Program-made: the position numbers and the translations under genes | In this document: positions 1 to 8,649 of the stretch, piece after piece | How positions within the stretch are numbered: the first letter of the stretch is position 1 | How the letters are laid out: every line of letters starts with the position of its first letter | Origin: Candidatus Hydrogenedentota bacterium | Lineage (GTDB): Bacteria; Hydrogenedentota; Hydrogenedentia; Hydrogenedentales; JAEUWI01 | Assembly: GCA_019637335.1 (NCBI GenBank) | Contig: JAHBVV010000002.1 | Location: forward strand, 361,564 to 425,563 | Reading direction: 5' to 3' | DNA: 64,000 bases | Notes under the pieces: model-generated | Database searches by the model: none | What the model was told of the DNA's origin: nothing | The model's input: only the letters and a program-made list of their open reading frames with translations

Positions 1-241
1 TCGATTTCATCCCGAACCTCCTGCCGGATACGATACTGCGAAGCCCGGCGCGATGCAACCGGCGCGATCTACGCCATGCCTGCGATCCGGCGCCAGGCGC
101 TGAGCATGCGGGGGGGAAACTTTTTTTCACTGGACGAAGCCCGGAAATCGTTATAGTATGAAGTGTACGAGCAAAGACGCGGGGCGCACGGCTCACGAAG
201 GCGGTGCGGCAGCAATGAATCAACCAGAGAGGGATTCAAGC
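1..241. other. Left-edge non-coding leader
   Basis: No gene is supported here. A TATAGT hexamer at 152-157 could be the -10 element of a promoter for the lipoprotein gene starting at 242; no convincing -35 is visible. If that element is used, in-frame ATG codons upstream of it cannot be the translation start. Confidence 0.3.
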
Positions 242-1240
242 ATGTTGGCGCAAACCAGTCATCGGTGTTATTCGGCATTTGTACTCGCTGCGGGGCTCGT
301 CGGTACGGCGGCCCTCACAACGGGCTGCTCTCAAGCGGCGCGGTACGTTGAGCAGGACAAAAGCGCCGCCCCCGCAGAGGTGGCTCCACTGTCCAGGCGC
401 TATGTAAGCCCCGAACATGCGCTGCCGCAGAATATGGGTTTCAACGATTCCTTGAAGCACGTGGCCAGGGCGGAGCCAGCCGCTTCCGCCTCCGTCCTGC
501 CCGTTCCCGCGCTTCCCGCCGCCGCTGCGGCATCCATACTCCAGGGGGCGACGCCGGTGCAGCCGCATCTGGTTAAGACGGTGGATATTCACCTCCAGGC
601 GGACGATGTCCGCGCGCAGAGCGCGGCGCTGCAATCGCTGACCACCGAAATGGGCGGCTACCTTTCCGCGCTAGACGAAGATTCGAACTCGGTGGAACGG
701 ACCGTTATCAGACTGACCTTGCGCATCCCCGCGCAGCAACTCGACGAGGCCATGAAGCGCATCGAGGCGCTCGGCAAGGTATTTCAACGCAGCATGACGA
801 CCCAGGATGTAACCCTGCAATTTGTGGACATGCAGTCGCGCCTGCGCAACCTGGAAAAGACCGAAGCCCGGCTGTTGGCCCACTTGGAGCAATCGGGTCC
901 GATGGAAGCCATACTGACCGTGGAAAAGGAGATCGATCGCGTCCGCGGCGAGGTTGAGACGCTCCAGGGCCGCATCAACGATCTGGGCAACCAGATCGGC
1001 TATGCCACCGTCCGCGTGACGCTGTCCGCAACCCCCACCGCCGGCCCCATCACGCCCGCCGCCGCTTTCAGCACCAGCGCGACCTTTACCGACGCGCTAC
1101 GCAACCTGGTCGGCTTCGCCCAGGGCGTGTGGTTCATCGCGATCTGGGTTCTCGTCTGGATCCCGGTGTGGGTCCCGCTCGCGTTCCTCACGCGCTACAT
1201 ATATCGGCGTAGCCTGGAGGCAAATTCAAGCGCGTCTTGA
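242..1240 (+). CDS. DUF4349-type lipoprotein
   Basis: Predicted envelope lipoprotein of 332 residues. The chosen ATG is preceded by a GAGAGGG ribosome site 8 bases upstream and opens directly into a hydrophobic signal ending in a lipobox (LTTGC); two earlier in-frame ATGs lack a good ribosome site. After a low-complexity Pro/Ala linker comes a region with the DUF4349 layout: a first beta/alpha segment starting near VDIHLQADDV, a coiled-coil segment rich in Glu/Arg, then a second strand-forming part (GYATVRVTLS) and a C-terminal hydrophobic membrane segment (WFIAIWVLVWIPVWVP). The family has no established biochemical role; membrane-linked periplasmic function is inferred. It runs in the same direction as the next two genes. 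Confidence 0.75.
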   Translation: MLAQTSHRCYSAFVLAAGLVGTAALTTGCSQAARYVEQDKSAAPAEVAPLSRRYVSPEHALPQNMGFNDSLKHVARAEPAASASVLPVPALPAAAAASILQGATPVQPHLVKTVDIHLQADDVRAQSAALQSLTTEMGGYLSALDEDSNSVERTVIRLTLRIPAQQLDEAMKRIEALGKVFQRSMTTQDVTLQFVDMQSRLRNLEKTEARLLAHLEQSGPMEAILTVEKEIDRVRGEVETLQGRINDLGNQIGYATVRVTLSATPTAGPITPAAAFSTSATFTDALRNLVGFAQGVWFIAIWVLVWIPVWVPLAFLTRYIYRRSLEANSSAS

Positions 1241-1325
1241 GTAGTGCGGGTGCTTGCATTCGCGCCGCACGGCGCCGATACTGGCTGCAGTGCAGCCAAC
1301 ATGCATCCATCGGACACCCACCACC

Positions 1326-2378
1326 ATGCAAACCGCGCGAATCGTGCAGATCGGGCTCCTGGCGCTCGTCGCCAGTGGCGCGCTGTCTGGTTGCGGCCCC
1401 GAGGCGCGGACGGGGTCCAGCGCGAGCCCCCAGGGGGAGGGCGAACCGGCGTACCGCCAGGCGACGGATCAACGCGCGTCCCATTCGGCTCCGGCGCACG
1501 ACGCGGCATCCGCGTCCGCCATACACGAGGGCGCAGGGGCAGCTGGCGCTTCGATCCCTCCCTCCCGCCTGACACCCGAACTCCACGCACAGTTCGTCCG
1601 CGGTCTCTCCCTGGCCGAGGCGCGAGCATTGACCGCTATCGCGCCCGTGCGCATCGGCGGCGATGGCGAGGCGACCGAGATCTATCGGTGGACCGATGGG
1701 GAAGGAAACCATTTCACGGCCCGCTTCGATTCCGGCGTGCTCAGGACCAAGAGTGGCCTGGGCGGGCAGTACGTGTCACGAAACAACGCGCCGCCCCGGA
1801 CTCCCGTCGCTCCACCCGACACCGGCGGCGAAGCCGTCGCGGAGATCGCGCCGGGGGTCTTCATCCCCCTGGAGCGCGCGGTCGCCGCGTCCACGGGCCA
1901 GCCGCGCGGCATCGACAACACACCCCGCCCCGGCGTGCCCGAATCCGCCGCTCCACCCGCGCAGCCGCCCGCCACGACCAGCGGCCCCGCGCCTGGACCG
2001 CAAATCGCTATCGCGGGCGATGCGCGCGCCGCGTCGAGCAGCTACCAGCCGCGCGCGAATCTGCCCCCCTTCACGCGCTCGCTGCGTGACGGACGGCACG
2101 AGGTGCGGCTTCTCAACCCAGGCAACGCCACGATCCAGGCCGGGCTCCGCCAGGACAAGCTCGGCCGGGACATCACCATTCCGCCGGGCGGCCAGGCGTC
2201 TTTCCAGGTCGAGCGCGGGGTCTATCGGCTCTACTATATTCGCGAAAGCGAGCCCTATACCCTCCACGAGACCGATCCGCTGACCCTCGACGGCTTCCTC
2301 GCCCCGAATGTCGAGGTCCGCCTGGATCCGGCGAACGTGGAAATGCGCCTGATTGATTACAGCACGCCGGAACAATAG
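1326..2378 (+). CDS. Putative lipoprotein, function unknown
   Basis: A 350-residue protein whose N-terminus is a lipoprotein signal (hydrophobic stretch ending SGALSGC). The ATG at 1326 is chosen because it puts the signal at the very N-terminus. The middle is Pro/Ala/Gly-rich and probably disordered. Two parts look folded: one near residues 115-150 (EIYRWTDGEGNHFTARF) and a C-terminal beta-rich part (LPPFTRSLRDGRHEVRLLN onward) that resembles small-polymer or scaffold-binding beta domains but matches no family I can name. Function is not assigned. It lies 85 bases after the DUF4349 lipoprotein and 36 bases before the FAD oxidoreductase, so the three may be co-transcribed. Confidence 0.55.
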   Translation: MQTARIVQIGLLALVASGALSGCGPEARTGSSASPQGEGEPAYRQATDQRASHSAPAHDAASASAIHEGAGAAGASIPPSRLTPELHAQFVRGLSLAEARALTAIAPVRIGGDGEATEIYRWTDGEGNHFTARFDSGVLRTKSGLGGQYVSRNNAPPRTPVAPPDTGGEAVAEIAPGVFIPLERAVAASTGQPRGIDNTPRPGVPESAAPPAQPPATTSGPAPGPQIAIAGDARAASSSYQPRANLPPFTRSLRDGRHEVRLLNPGNATIQAGLRQDKLGRDITIPPGGQASFQVERGVYRLYYIRESEPYTLHETDPLTLDGFLAPNVEVRLDPANVEMRLIDYSTPEQ

Positions 2379-2414
2379 CCCAACCGCCGCGCGCGCCACC
2401 CGAAAGGACCCCGA

Positions 2415-4814
2415 ATGTTCTGGAAACGACGCCAATTCTTTCAATACCTCGGCGCCGCGCTCGGCGGAAGCCTCCTGCCGTGGAACCAGGCCCGCGCCGA
2501 GGCCGCGCCCCGGACGGATGCCCCGGAGGCGCCAGTCACGCCTTCCGGTGGCCATGCGCCCGCGCCCTTCGACCCGCGCCTCATGGGCGATGGCGTCATC
2601 CAGGAGCAATTCGACATCGTCGTGGCCGGCGGCGGTATCGCCGGCTTCTGCGCCGCCGTTGCCGCCGCCCGAAACGGGGCCCGTGTCGCCCTGGTCCACG
2701 AGCGATCCATGCTCGGCGGCAATTCCTCCAGCGAAGTCCGCCTCTACCCGGAAAACGCCACGGCGCACCAGGTCTGGATCAAGGAATGCGGCATTTTCGA
2801 CGAGATCCATGTCGAGGAGCGCGTCCGCAACCACATCCCCTACCGCGAGGGGCTCATGAACTGCCACTGGGACCTCGTGCTGTACGAGTGGGTCCTGCGC
2901 GAACCCAATATCACGCTCTTCCTGAACACGCACATGCACCGTGCGGTCATGAAGAACGGCGCCATCGAGTCCATCTACTGCATCCAGCTCGGCTCGGAGC
3001 GGGAGTACCTCCTGGGCGCCCGGATCTTCATCGACACCACGGGAGACGGCGTCCTCGCCCACCGCGCGGGCGCGGAATACCGCTGGGGACGCGAGGCCCG
3101 CGACGCCCACAACGAGCCCCTGGCGCCCGATCAGCCGGACGAGCAGATCATGGGCAGCACGCTCTTCTTCCGCGCCGTGGACACAGGCGCGCCCGTGCCC
3201 TTCAAGCGCCCGGACTGGGCCGTGCAATTCGGCGGGGAGGAGGAATTCCGGGGGCGCAACCACAGCCACATCGAGGGCGGGTACTGGTGGCTGGAGGTCG
3301 GCCCGCCCTACCACCCGATCAAGGACAACAACGCGATTATCCACGAGGCCATGCGCCACCTCCTCGGTGTCTGGGACCACATCAAGAACGGCGGGGATCA
3401 CGGCGCGGAAAACTATGGCCTCGAATTCGTGGCCACCTGGCCCTACAAGCGCGAGTGCCGCCGCATCCTCGGCGACTTCATTCTCACCCAGCAGCACACG
3501 CAGGATCCGCCCCTCCTCGACGACAACGTGGCCTTCGGCGTCTGGTTTATCGACATCCACACCCACGGCATTCTCGACCGCTCCGACACGCCTTACAAGA
3601 GCCACTACGCGGACGAAAACTGGGACGCCAAGAGCACGCGCTGCTACGGCATCCCGCTGCGCGCGCTCTACTCCCGCAACATCCCGAACCTCATGATGGC
3701 GGGCCGCCCCATCAGCTGCTCCTACGTCGCTTTCTCCTCCTCCCGGGTCCTGTGCACCGGCGCGGTCGCGGGCCAGGCCGCCGGAACCGCCGCCGCGCTG
3801 TGCGTTCAGCACGGCAAGACGCCCCGGGAAATCGCGCGCGACCACGCACGCGAGTGCCAGCAGCGCATCCTGCGCCAGGATGGCTACATCCCCGGCGTGG
3901 CGAACGAGGACCCCGCCGATCTCGCGCGCCAGGCCACGGTCTCGGCCACCAGCGAGGCCGCGCTCGAATTCCCCGCGCCCACTTCGGAGCTGGAGATGGC
4001 GCTGCCGAAAGCGCAGATCTTCCCGGTATCGGCCAATCGCGTCGATCGCGTTTCACTCCTCCTGCGCTCTGCCCTGCTTGATCCCGCCGAAATGACGGTC
4101 GCCCTGCGGCGCGCCGACCACGTATGGGATTTCCGGGGCGTGGACGACCTGACGGCGGCGACCGCCAGTATTCCCCCGGACCACGAAGGGTGGGTGCATT
4201 TCGATTTGAACGTGGACGTCGATCCCGGGCGCCTTTACTACCTCCACACCACCGCACACCCGGGCGTCTTCTGGAAAATGTTCCAGGAAAACGACGCCAA
4301 CCTGCGCGACCGCTGTCCGGTGGGCGTGGCCCCCGCCGAACTGCCCGGAGAGGTCTACTGGCGCCCCTTCCGCGAAGGCAAGAGCTTCTGCATGCGGGTT
4401 GCCCCGGAGATCCACCCCTTCGCGGGCCAGAACGCCGTCCGGGGAAGCAACCGGCCCGACCAATGGACCAACCTGTGGCGCTCCAGCCCGGATCGGTCGC
4501 TGCCGCAATCGCTGGAACTCGCCTGGGATCGCGAGATCCGCTTCAATCGCGCCGAAATAACCTTCGACACCAACATGAACCGCCGAAACCGCGCGCCCTT
4601 CTTCCGCTACCCCGAGTGCGTGCGCGATTACCGTATCGAAGCGCGCATCGCGGGCGTCTGGACGGCCCTGCACGAGGAGCGCGACAACTATCAGCGCCGG
4701 CGGGTGCACGATCTGCCGCGCACCGCCGCCGACCGGCTCCGCCTCACCGTCCTCGCAACCAATGGCGTCCCGGAGGCGCGGGTCTACGAAGTCCGCGTCT
4801 ACGACGAAGCATAA
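2415..4814 (+). CDS. Tat-exported FAD-dependent oxidoreductase
   Basis: A 799-residue flavoprotein of the FAD_oxidored type. The N-terminus has a twin-arginine signal (KRRQFFQYLGAALGGS). A dinucleotide-binding GxGxxG-type motif (VVAGGGIAGFCAAVAAARNG) follows near residue 70, then the ERSMLGGNSSSEVR segment typical of the family and a second FAD-contact region (ARIFIDTTGDGVLAHRAGAE). The C-terminal third (after about residue 480) is beta-rich and may be a carbohydrate-binding-like module. Such proteins are common in planctomycete-like genomes and usually lack an assigned substrate; periplasmic redox action on a sugar or similar compound is inference. The gene is convergent with the terminase gene, with a hairpin repeat between them. 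Confidence 0.8.
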   Translation: MFWKRRQFFQYLGAALGGSLLPWNQARAEAAPRTDAPEAPVTPSGGHAPAPFDPRLMGDGVIQEQFDIVVAGGGIAGFCAAVAAARNGARVALVHERSMLGGNSSSEVRLYPENATAHQVWIKECGIFDEIHVEERVRNHIPYREGLMNCHWDLVLYEWVLREPNITLFLNTHMHRAVMKNGAIESIYCIQLGSEREYLLGARIFIDTTGDGVLAHRAGAEYRWGREARDAHNEPLAPDQPDEQIMGSTLFFRAVDTGAPVPFKRPDWAVQFGGEEEFRGRNHSHIEGGYWWLEVGPPYHPIKDNNAIIHEAMRHLLGVWDHIKNGGDHGAENYGLEFVATWPYKRECRRILGDFILTQQHTQDPPLLDDNVAFGVWFIDIHTHGILDRSDTPYKSHYADENWDAKSTRCYGIPLRALYSRNIPNLMMAGRPISCSYVAFSSSRVLCTGAVAGQAAGTAAALCVQHGKTPREIARDHARECQQRILRQDGYIPGVANEDPADLARQATVSATSEAALEFPAPTSELEMALPKAQIFPVSANRVDRVSLLLRSALLDPAEMTVALRRADHVWDFRGVDDLTAATASIPPDHEGWVHFDLNVDVDPGRLYYLHTTAHPGVFWKMFQENDANLRDRCPVGVAPAELPGEVYWRPFREGKSFCMRVAPEIHPFAGQNAVRGSNRPDQWTNLWRSSPDRSLPQSLELAWDREIRFNRAEITFDTNMNRRNRAPFFRYPECVRDYRIEARIAGVWTALHEERDNYQRRRVHDLPRTAADRLRLTVLATNGVPEARVYEVRVYDEA

Positions 4815-4877
4815 TGCATCCTTGGTATGCTGTACAACTGTGTACGCGTATTGGTATAAAGATCGGAATAGAAGAGA

Positions 4878-5078
4878 AAGCGCGACAAAGGATCGCGGAC
4901 ATTTCCGCCGCGGCGGACCTTCGGCCTGCCCGCGGCAAAGTGAGCCCACCTCTAAAAGTTCCCCTGCCCCCACCAAAAACCACCTCGAAAGGAAAGTGGC
5001 ACAGGCGTCTCGCCTGTGTTCAGCGCCGAAAGGCGCAAATGTAGGATAGCCGTCCCGGCTGTCCACGGCGGCGAAGCC
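4878..5078. repeat. Hairpin-rich dispersed repeat, copy A
   Basis: This segment in the 378-base gap between convergent genes is repeated in recognisable form near 39.2 kb. It contains consecutive perfect hairpins: stems CACAGGCG/CGCCTGTG at 5000-5007 and 5011-5018, then GCGCC/GGCGC, then a near-palindrome around GTCCCGGC. Past the shared part are GGCGGC-gaa-GCCGCC and GCCGGCA-gaga-TGCCGGC hairpins. No coding potential is supported. Its position at the junction of two convergent genes would suit a transcription-ending or mRNA-stabilising role, which is inference. Confidence 0.75.
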
Positions 5079-5192
5079 GCCCATGCCGGCAGAGATGCCG
5101 GCGCTCCAGCAAGGCGCGGCGCCCCGGGACGCAGACATCCCTGGCCGCGCAAGAAACGTTCTGCTGTAAACGAACGCCCGAGACCGCCCGAC

Positions 5193-6647
5193 TCAAAAGC
5201 CCAGTACCCCAATGCCCATCCCGGCGGGGAGCGTCTCTTCGAGCGAGTCCTGGTAGCAGCGCAACACGGCGCACCGGTCCGCGTCGATGATGTGATCGTT
5301 GCCTTTTTCGTACACGATCTGGCCCAGCGACCCGACGGCGTAGGTGTGCGAGGCGTACTGGGACTCCCGGTCGGGCAGGGGCGGGAAGCGGATCGTCCCC
5401 TCGTGAATCCGGCGCTGCAGGAGTTCCGTCATGAATTCCTTCACGCGCCGCCGCGCGAGGCGTCCGTCGGGAAGCGGCTGGATATCCAGGCTCCCGCCAA
5501 ATTCGTAGGCGCGGACCTTTTCGCACCAGCGCTCCCCGAGGCTCATCAGCTGGTGGGCGACCGCGCGCCCGCTGTTCCCGGCGTCGATGCCGATGCCCCG
5601 GAAGCCGCAGGCCGCGTCGAGTTCCTCGATGACCTGCTGCTGCCGCGCGTAGTTTACCCCCTCCAGCCGCACGCGCATCACGTTGATAAGGTGCGGCGGC
5701 GCGTTACGGTACACGACGAATTCCGAGGGGTCACGCGCGTAGCCCAAATCGCAACCCAGGTAATAGTCGCCGGGCGGCATCGCGCGCGGCGCTTCGAAAC
5801 GATCGCCCGCCCGCAGCACGATTTCGTCGAACACGATCCCCGCATCCACGCACGACAAGAACTCATCCAACGAGAACACCGCGTGCGACGGCGCGCCGTG
5901 TTGGCCCAGCACCCGGTGAATATAGCCGGGCGTCTCCCGACCGCCGTAAAGCTGGGCCAGTTCCTCGTCCTTCGCCGAATCGAACGACGGATTGAGGCTG
6001 CTCGGCCAGTTGTACTGCTCCGCGTCGGGCATCTGGGTCATGCGGTAGAAGGTGTTCCGCAGCCCGTTGGGCACGCCGTAGACCCAGCGCCGCCCGCCCC
6101 CGTTCAGCGCCTGGTACAGCTCGCTCCACGACGTGTCCGTCATCTCCTGCGCTTCGTCCACGATCTGCCAGTCCACGTGCATGCCCTGGAAGTTGGTCCC
6201 GCGCGGCCCCGCGATGCGCCCCCACAAAACGAAGCCGTTGCGGAACCGGAAGTGCCAGGAGGGCGTCCGCCGCATTTCCACGAGGGAGGGCGCAAACTCG
6301 GGCGTACTCTCGAAGCGCCGCGCAATCCGGCTCATCAGCGGAAACAGCTGGTTCTCCGTCTGCGTCGCGATAAGCATCTCCGTTTCGGGGCACGCCACCA
6401 TCGCCCAGCAGGCGATCGCCTCGATCTCCGTCGTCTTGCCCACGTCGCGCCCGTCACAGTGCACTTTCCGCGGCGCGCGCGAATTCAGCGACCCCCGCTG
6501 GTACTCCCGAACCCGCCAGGGCCGTCCGCCGCGCTCCCGAAACAAATGCTCCACGAACAGCGCGCGATCCTGCAGGTTCAGCCAGCACCGTGCCTCATCC
6601 GCCGCGATGCCATGGCGCACCAGCGCCTCCAGCGTAGGCAGATCCAC
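5193..6647 (-). CDS. terL: Phage large terminase subunit (packaging ATPase/nuclease)
   Basis: A 484-residue large terminase that would pump DNA into a capsid and cut it. The ATPase half shows a Walker A variant (GRDVGKTT, residues 66-73) and Walker B (QIVDEAQE, Asp164/Glu165). The nuclease half has acidic residues in RNase H-fold context: Asp300 (LGCDLGYARDP), Asp355 (GIGIDAGNSG) and a late Asp (DHIIDADR). It starts at a GTG preceded by a strong AAGGGAGGGGG site. It is the last gene of the minus-strand particle cluster, but is separated from the others by a plus-strand lipoprotein hydrolase. No small terminase gene is recognisable nearby. The ATPase and nuclease motifs are intact, so it looks functional. 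Confidence 0.85.
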   Translation of the reverse strand: MDLPTLEALVRHGIAADEARCWLNLQDRALFVEHLFRERGGRPWRVREYQRGSLNSRAPRKVHCDGRDVGKTTEIEAIACWAMVACPETEMLIATQTENQLFPLMSRIARRFESTPEFAPSLVEMRRTPSWHFRFRNGFVLWGRIAGPRGTNFQGMHVDWQIVDEAQEMTDTSWSELYQALNGGGRRWVYGVPNGLRNTFYRMTQMPDAEQYNWPSSLNPSFDSAKDEELAQLYGGRETPGYIHRVLGQHGAPSHAVFSLDEFLSCVDAGIVFDEIVLRAGDRFEAPRAMPPGDYYLGCDLGYARDPSEFVVYRNAPPHLINVMRVRLEGVNYARQQQVIEELDAACGFRGIGIDAGNSGRAVAHQLMSLGERWCEKVRAYEFGGSLDIQPLPDGRLARRRVKEFMTELLQRRIHEGTIRFPPLPDRESQYASHTYAVGSLGQIVYEKGNDHIIDADRCAVLRCYQDSLEETLPAGMGIGVLGF

Positions 6648-6687
6648 GATGTAGCCCCCTCCCTTCGCAATTTCCCATGCCCCGGTT

Positions 6688-6717
6688 TTGGCCCGGGCGA
6701 TCCCCGTGGCGTATACT
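6688..6717 (+). promoter_or_regulatory. Sigma-70-like promoter of the lipoprotein hydrolase
   Basis: TTGGCC (6688-6693) and TATACT (6712-6717) are separated by 18 bases, and a ribosome site and ATG follow 26 bases after the -10. It lies in the gap upstream of the terminase GTG, on the opposite strand. Confidence 0.45.
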
Positions 6718-6742
6718 GGAATCCAGTGAAGGAGTCCCGTTC

Positions 6743-7657
6743 ATGCGTTATGCAAAATATGCCGCCGTCGTAATAGCCGCCGCCCTGACCCTCTCCCTGT
6801 GCGGCTGCCCGCCCCTCTCGCCCGGCGTGTCGCGCGTGCAAAACCTGGTCTACGGTACGGGGTATGTCGCCGCGAGCAGCACCGGCGCCTTCCAGCAGAA
6901 GGATCTTCTTTACGATCTCATCGAGATGGACAGTACGGCGGACAGCCGCCCCGCCGTGCTTATGATCCACGGGGGGCGCTTCGAACGGGGCTCGAAGGAA
7001 GAGGAAGAGCTCGTAAGACTCGCCGACGCCCTGGCCCTCGCCGGGTACGCGTGCTTCCTGACCGACTACCGGCTCAAGGGCGACAATCCGCCCGCCCCGG
7101 ATGATTGGTCGCCCGATGCCGACTCCCCCATCTTCGCGGCGCTCGACCTGCGCGAGGCCCTGCACGCCGCCTTCGTGGACGCCAAAACCGCCATGCGCTA
7201 CATCCGCGCCAACGCCCGATCGCTGCGCGTGGATCCGGGTCGAATCGCAATTCTCGGCACTTCCGCCGGCGCCTTTGCCGCCCTGGCCGCCGGCCTCACC
7301 GGAGACAACCTCTTCTCCAGTGATGGGCCGGGCTTTCCCGTGCCCGAGGAGAACAACCCCGGCGTAAGCACGCGGCCCGCCGCCATTATCGACCTCTGGG
7401 GCAGCGCCGCGCCCGTGATCAACGCCTTCGACTCCAGCGACCCGCCGATCATGATTGTCCACGGCAGCCTCGATTTCACGGTCGGCCTCTCGCTCGGCCC
7501 GGCAATCGAGATCCGCGACAAATGCATCGAGAACAACATCCCGTACGCCTACTATCCCATCGCGGGGGCCGAACACGGCGCCTGGGACGCCGAAGTGGAC
7601 GGAAAGAAACTGGCCGAACTCACCATCGACTTCCTGAACACCCACCTCGGCGGCTAA
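6743..7657 (+). CDS. Lipoprotein alpha/beta-hydrolase (carboxylesterase-like)
   Basis: A 304-residue esterase-type hydrolase anchored as a lipoprotein. The ATG follows a GAAGGAG site and gives a signal ending SLCGC. Alpha/beta-hydrolase features in order: the oxyanion strand-turn VLMIHGG, a second strand YACFLTDYRLKGDN, the nucleophile elbow GTSAG, an acid-bearing strand (MIVHGSLDFTV) and a late histidine (AEHGAW). Substrate is unknown. It is a host-type gene with its own promoter and opposite orientation, and sits between two genes of the phage-derived cluster. Its stop codon overlaps the stop region of the next minus-strand gene by four bases. Confidence 0.8.
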   Translation: MRYAKYAAVVIAAALTLSLCGCPPLSPGVSRVQNLVYGTGYVAASSTGAFQQKDLLYDLIEMDSTADSRPAVLMIHGGRFERGSKEEEELVRLADALALAGYACFLTDYRLKGDNPPAPDDWSPDADSPIFAALDLREALHAAFVDAKTAMRYIRANARSLRVDPGRIAILGTSAGAFAALAAGLTGDNLFSSDGPGFPVPEENNPGVSTRPAAIIDLWGSAAPVINAFDSSDPPIMIVHGSLDFTVGLSLGPAIEIRDKCIENNIPYAYYPIAGAEHGAWDAEVDGKKLAELTIDFLNTHLGG

Positions 7658-8055
7658 TCCAAAGCTCCGCGGCGGCGTTCGCCCCGCCGCCGCTTGCGCC
7701 GCGCAACGATCCGCGCGATCCAGAGATCCACGTACTCCGACCCGATCGTCCGCAGAAGATCGATTCCGGCGTCCTTCGCCGCGGCTGCCCCGCGGGCCCG
7801 CGCCATCGAACGCGCCCGGGCCTTCTCGGATTCCGTGAGGCGCCCGTCCGCGCGCGACGCCTTAATCGCTTTCACGTAGGTCTGGTACGTCTGCTCCACG
7901 CCGCGCTCCAGCGCAAGCAGCGCCCCGCCGAACCGGCGCCGGCGCAGCCGTGCATACGCATCCGCCGATCGAAATCCGGTCCAGATCGCGCCGAGCACCG
8001 CACCCGCAACCACCGCGCCGCTGTCGCTCCCCAACTCGCAAAAAATACCGTGCAT
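7654..8055 (-). CDS. Small membrane protein of the phage-derived cluster
   Basis: A 133-residue protein not recognised by family. A glycine/alanine-rich hydrophobic segment near the N-terminus (GAVVAGAVLGAIWTG) may span the membrane; the rest is strongly basic and helical, ending in a run of Arg/Lys. A GGGAGGG ribosome site precedes the ATG. By size, topology and position after the fibre-like gene it might be a holin-like or virion accessory protein, but nothing in the sequence proves this. It is convergent with the lipoprotein hydrolase. Confidence 0.5.
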   Translation of the reverse strand: MHGIFCELGSDSGAVVAGAVLGAIWTGFRSADAYARLRRRRFGGALLALERGVEQTYQTYVKAIKASRADGRLTESEKARARSMARARGAAAAKDAGIDLLRTIGSEYVDLWIARIVARRKRRRGERRRGALD

Positions 8056-8115
8056 GCCATCGCCCTCCCTTCGTCCGCTGCCTTCGTCTTCGCGCCTTTG
8101 CGCGCCTCCAGGACG

Positions 8116-8637
8116 CTACAGAAAATCCCGCGCGTCCACGATATAGCCGTTGACGCTGTCGTCCGCGTTCGTAATCGACCCCATGCCCGGGCGCAACACC
8201 AGCGCCGCAAGCGCGATGGAACCGCTGTCGGGCACCGGGGCCTCGGGCGTGGCCGACTCCGCGCCGGCCTTCACCGTTACGCCCCAGGTCGCCAGATCCG
8301 CCTGCACCAGGTCGATGCGCTCCTCCGAAACCGGCGGCGCGATTGCCGCTGTCTCAATTCCCGCCGCGAGCCGGTACGGATACCCGTCCACGAAAGCGTA
8401 GCCCGGCCCCACGGCCACCCGCAGGCTCGCGGGCGCCGTGGCCGTGACGGCGAGTTCCCCCGCGGGCGCGCCCCGGAGCACGCCGCTGCCGCCGCCCCAC
8501 GCCAGGTTTAAGAGGTGGAACGCGACTTCGAGCGCGCCCTCGATGCGATCATCCCACTGATTCAACTTCGCGCTGGAGACCGGGCGCTCCTCGAACGCCC
8601 AGCTCGTCTTGTTGTAGGCCTGTCCCTGAATCGCCAT
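8116..8637 (-). CDS. Phage tail fibre/baseplate-appendage-like protein
   Basis: A 173-residue protein with the opening typical of receptor-binding or baseplate appendage proteins (a helix around VSSAKLNQWDDRIEGALE), followed by a beta-rich domain (VAVGPGYAFVDGYPYRL) and a segment of the kind found in virion appendages (ERIDLVQADLATWGV). It is short for a complete fibre and may be only the attachment and knob-bearing part. A clear AAGGGAG site precedes the ATG. It lies 12 bases downstream of the hub gene. Role in cell attachment is inferred from position and motif style. Confidence 0.6.
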   Translation of the reverse strand: MAIQGQAYNKTSWAFEERPVSSAKLNQWDDRIEGALEVAFHLLNLAWGGGSGVLRGAPAGELAVTATAPASLRVAVGPGYAFVDGYPYRLAAGIETAAIAPPVSEERIDLVQADLATWGVTVKAGAESATPEAPVPDSGSIALAALVLRPGMGSITNADDSVNGYIVDARDFL

Positions 8638-8649
8638 AATTCGCTCCCT

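Noticed and set aside
1776..3845. Long open frames opposite real genes, such as 1776-3845, 32211-34421 and 35909-38215 on the minus strand and 47345-49171 on the plus strand
   Set aside because: They lie opposite well-recognised genes in a GC-rich genome, have low-complexity Arg/Gly/Ala/Pro compositions and no family motifs.
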